A program made the translations under genes and the position numbers. From contig NZ_MSMP01000002.1 in the NCBI RefSeq assembly GCF_001936575.1, positions 228,241-292,240 on the forward strand: a stretch of 64,000 nucleotides of DNA. The letters are read 5' to 3'. Positions 61,207-64,000 of the stretch are shown here, in pieces; within the stretch, counting starts at the first letter, position 1; the number at the start of each line of letters is the position of its first letter. Source of the DNA: Tenacibaculum agarivorans. GTDB taxonomy: Bacteria > Bacteroidota > Bacteroidia > Flavobacteriales > Flavobacteriaceae. Under the pieces are notes generated by a model. It was given only the letters and a program-made list of their open reading frames with translations, searched no databases and had not been told where the DNA came from.

Positions 61207-64000
61207 ATGAAAACAAAAACTACACAGAATTTAAAAATTCCATTAGTCTTATTTTTATGTTGGAATAATTTTTTAAATGCACAAGTCAAACAACAATTTA
61301 CACCTAGATTTTCTGAAGGAATACATGGAAATGTAACCATGATTGCCAATAATGTTTTATCAAGATCAGCTACACAAAATTATAATGGTCAAGGAGGTAA
61401 TCATGATTTTAGCAATGTATTTGTTGATATTGATTCTGACCTAACAACTTTCAATTCTAGTAGCGCCAACTTAACTAATCCAGAACCTTCAATGGGGTGT
61501 TTAATCATAAAAAAGGCATATTTATATTGGGCAGCTGCAGACCTTAAAGAAAAAGATCCAAAAGATGAGTTAAACTGGGAGTATAACAAGGTAAAATTAA
61601 TGTTACCTGGTAGTGCTGCATATAAAACTTTTACAGCAGATGAAGTTATTTTTAGAGGAAGAGATGAAATAAGGCCTTTTGTAAACGATCCCTACGTATG
61701 CTTTAAAGATATTACAAAAGAAGTTAGGGAGTTGTTAACACCATATGGAAAATATCAAGTAGGAAATGTAAAAGCTAAAAAAGGAAGATTAATATCACAT
61801 GATAGAGTAAATACAGGAACGTCTGGAGGTTGGCAAATCATATTTATTTATGAAAATGCGAAACTACCTATGAAAAATGTTTCCATTTTTGATGGATATG
61901 CCAATGTCACTAGATATGTAAATAATTTTGAAGTTCAATTTGATGGATTTTTAACAGTTCCTAGAGGAGCCGTAAATGCAGATATAGTATTGGGAGCTTT
62001 GGAAGGAGATAGAGATTTAAAGGGAGATAAGCTGCAAATAAAGGATGCAAATGATAATTGGGTGAACCTATCCTACAATTTACGAAATGAAAACAATTTT
62101 TTCAATAGTAGAATATCGAAAAATGGAAGTGATTTTATAGATAGAAATCCTGCAAGTACAAACACGTTAGGTTTTGATGCAGATATTTTTACACTTAATA
62201 ATACAAACAATATTGTTATTAAAAATAATCAGACATCGGCTACCATACGATTAACTTCTAATCAAGAAACTTATGGATTATTCTTATTAGGCTTTTCAGT
62301 AGATGTATGGAAACCTGATTTAGCCCCATTAGTACTTTCAGTAAATAAATCGTTAAATACTCCTGTAACTGTTGACGAAGAGTTAGTTTTTTCAGCAAAA
62401 GTAAAGAATAATGGAAATGATGATGTAAACAATTTAAAATTTGAGACTAATATACCTGAAGAAGCTACATTAGTAGAGCCAATATTGGGACTTCCAAATG
62501 GAATTTCCTACACATACAATACTGTTGATAGAAAGTTAACTTTTAATGCCCAACCAGGTATTACAGATGTTAAAGATTTACCATATACCATTTCTTTTAC
62601 ATTGAAAGTAAAAGATCAATGTCATTTTTTAGAAGAATCTAGATTAGCTGATTTAAATATGCAATTAATTGCAACTTATGACGGTGTTTTAAATCATAAT
62701 ATACAAATAACAAAGAGTTCGAACATTGTTAATGAGTGTGGTTTAGGAGATGAACAACCAATAATGCTGTCAATAAACAAACCAGATGAAACAGAATGGA
62801 TTACAGTAGAAAATGCTTTAGATAAAACAATTTCTTGTGATGATGCTCAAGGATTAATAAATGCTCAATTATTAGCTCCAGAAGTAAGTTGTGATTTAAA
62901 AGTAGAAAAAGATGCAGGAGATTTTAATTTTTCTGCTGATTGCTCATCTTCTGGAACTTATGTAAATACATGGACATTTACAGATTCTTATGGCAGAGTA
63001 AGTGAAGTATATCAACAAACCATTACTATAATCGACACAGAAGCTCCTGTTTTTGTAGAAGATCTACCAGCTAGTGAATTGGAAGTAAGTTGTGATGCTA
63101 TTCCTATTCCAGTTATTTTAACGGCTACAGATAATTGCGATACAAGTGTTGAAGTTAGGTATAGCGAAGAGCTCAAAAATCAAGATACTACTTGTTCTTC
63201 AAACTATGTCATAGAAAGAACCTGGGAAGTTTCAGATTGTTCGGGTAATAGGATAAATCATACTCAATTGGTAAAAGTAAATGATACAGAAGCTCCCGTT
63301 TTTGTAGAAGATTTACCTGCAAGTGAATTGGAAGTGAGTTGTGATGCTATTCCTGTTCCAGTAGTTTTAACCGCTACAGATAATTGTGATACTAATGTTG
63401 AAGTCACTTATAACGAAGCAATTAAAAATGAAGATGCTACTTGTTCTTCAAGCTATATAATTGAAAGAACCTGGGAAGTTTCAGATTGTTCAGGAAATAG
63501 CACAAGTCATACTCAATTGGTAAAAGTAAGTGATACCGAAGCACCTGTTTTTGTTGAGGATTTACCTGCAAGTGAATTGGAAGTGAGTTGTGATGCTATT
63601 CCCGTTCCAGTTGTTTTAACCGCTACGGATAATTGCGATACAAATATTGAGGTTACTTATAATGAAGAAATCAAAAATCAAGATGCAACATGTTCATCAA
63701 ACTATGTAATCGAAAGAACTTGGGAAGTTTCAGATTGTTCGGGAAATAGTAGTAGTCATACCCAACTAATAAAAGTAAGGGATACAGAAGCTCCTGTTTT
63801 TGTAGAAGATTTACCTGTTAGTGAGTTGGAAGTGAGTTGTGATGCCATTCCAGTTCCAGTTGTTTTAACTGCTATGGATAATTGTGATACAAATGTCGAA
63901 GTTGTTTACAGTGAAGAGATTAAAAATGAAGATGCTACTTGTTCTTCAAACTATGTCATTGAAAGAACGTGGGAAGTTTCAGACTGTTCAGGAAATAACA
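61207..64000 (+). CDS. Large repeat-containing surface protein (3' end outside window)
   Basis: The frame opens at ATG 61207 and stays open to the window end, at least 931 codons. A signal sequence (IPLVLFLCWNNFLNAQ) leads into an N-terminal domain of about 370 residues (YLYWAAADL, TSGGWQIIFIYENAKLP, PRGAVNADIVLGALEGDRDL) of the kind found at the start of Bacteroidetes surface proteins. A DUF11-like domain follows (VNKSLNTPVTVDEELVFSA), then a bridge, then HYR-like 83-residue repeats with paired cysteines (TEAPVFVEDLPASELEVSCD, ATDNCDT, CSSNYVIERTWEVSDCSGN). Such proteins usually end in a type IX sorting domain, which would lie outside. An adhesin is the probable role. Confidence 0.82.
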   Translation, partial: MKTKTTQNLKIPLVLFLCWNNFLNAQVKQQFTPRFSEGIHGNVTMIANNVLSRSATQNYNGQGGNHDFSNVFVDIDSDLTTFNSSSANLTNPEPSMGCLIIKKAYLYWAAADLKEKDPKDELNWEYNKVKLMLPGSAAYKTFTADEVIFRGRDEIRPFVNDPYVCFKDITKEVRELLTPYGKYQVGNVKAKKGRLISHDRVNTGTSGGWQIIFIYENAKLPMKNVSIFDGYANVTRYVNNFEVQFDGFLTVPRGAVNADIVLGALEGDRDLKGDKLQIKDANDNWVNLSYNLRNENNFFNSRISKNGSDFIDRNPASTNTLGFDADIFTLNNTNNIVIKNNQTSATIRLTSNQETYGLFLLGFSVDVWKPDLAPLVLSVNKSLNTPVTVDEELVFSAKVKNNGNDDVNNLKFETNIPEEATLVEPILGLPNGISYTYNTVDRKLTFNAQPGITDVKDLPYTISFTLKVKDQCHFLEESRLADLNMQLIATYDGVLNHNIQITKSSNIVNECGLGDEQPIMLSINKPDETEWITVENALDKTISCDDAQGLINAQLLAPEVSCDLKVEKDAGDFNFSADCSSSGTYVNTWTFTDSYGRVSEVYQQTITIIDTEAPVFVEDLPASELEVSCDAIPIPVILTATDNCDTSVEVRYSEELKNQDTTCSSNYVIERTWEVSDCSGNRINHTQLVKVNDTEAPVFVEDLPASELEVSCDAIPVPVVLTATDNCDTNVEVTYNEAIKNEDATCSSSYIIERTWEVSDCSGNSTSHTQLVKVSDTEAPVFVEDLPASELEVSCDAIPVPVVLTATDNCDTNIEVTYNEEIKNQDATCSSNYVIERTWEVSDCSGNSSSHTQLIKVRDTEAPVFVEDLPVSELEVSCDAIPVPVVLTAMDNCDTNVEVVYSEEIKNEDATCSSNYVIERTWEVSDCSGNN
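63034..64000 (+). repeat. Tandem 249-bp coding repeats, array continues past window
   Basis: Units starting GAxACxGAAGCxCCxGTTTT occur at 63034, 63283, 63532 and 63781, exactly 249 bases apart. Three are complete and the fourth is cut by the window end. DNA identity between units is high and differences are scattered. Confidence 0.93.

Overview
This is low-GC DNA from a marine-type member of the Flavobacteriia (Bacteroidota). The evidence is a gliding-type C-terminal sorting domain paired with a PorP/SprF protein (type IX secretion), further secreted proteins with type A-like C-terminal sorting domains, a Bacteroidetes-type short RpoD-like sigma factor, promoters of the TAnnTTTG kind, and almost no Shine-Dalgarno sequences. 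I cannot name the genus. No tRNA, rRNA, CRISPR array, insertion sequence or prophage gene was seen. Gene identities rest on motif recognition alone, because no searches could be run.

Layout. 1-4.3 kb: the end of a glycerol-3-phosphate dehydrogenase gene, a vanadium-haloperoxidase/PAP2-like lipoprotein and a large PLP enzyme. 4.7-10.7 kb: a signalling operon with a lone receiver, a decayed second copy of it, an H-NOX heme sensor, a PAS histidine kinase, a FIST (NosP-like) protein, a second kinase, an HPt protein and a LytTR regulator. This looks like a complete nitric-oxide phosphorelay. 11.1-21.1 kb: a probable extracellular polysaccharide locus with a TPR/outer-membrane barrel, a STAS protein, a membrane-anchored glycosidase, an exported protein, a giant membrane protein of the PTPS-related type, and a receiver domain fused to a family 2 glycosyltransferase. 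The fused receiver has no partner kinase in the locus, so the neighbouring relay is an attractive candidate input.

21.4-27.3 kb: a propeller-type sensor kinase with its LuxR-type regulator, and two exported proteins. 27.5-42 kb: a surface-protein region with a 2085-residue repeat protein plus its PorP/SprF partner, a 1655-residue repeat protein and an FG-GAP protein. 42.3-47.3 kb: a secreted GH57 amylase-like enzyme with starch-binding modules, and an AraC-type regulator. 47.5-51.1 kb: two yellow/MRJP-like lipoproteins flank an orphan glycine-betaine-binding-like protein and an alkB-like gene broken by one stop codon.

51.3-53.9 kb: a NYN/OST-HTH protein, then an RpoD-like sigma factor, an S21-like ribosomal protein and a cold-shock protein, with structured or long leaders and tandem terminators. 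54.2-56.4 kb: a potassium-channel-like protein and MnmE. 56.5-60.8 kb: a large exported helical protein with its secreted trypsin-like protease. 61.2 kb to the end: an open repeat-rich surface protein that leaves the window.

Several intergenic spaces hold nested palindromic repeats of one family (about 10.9, 13.7, 34.8-35.3 and 42.1 kb), one of which is split by a second palindromic element.
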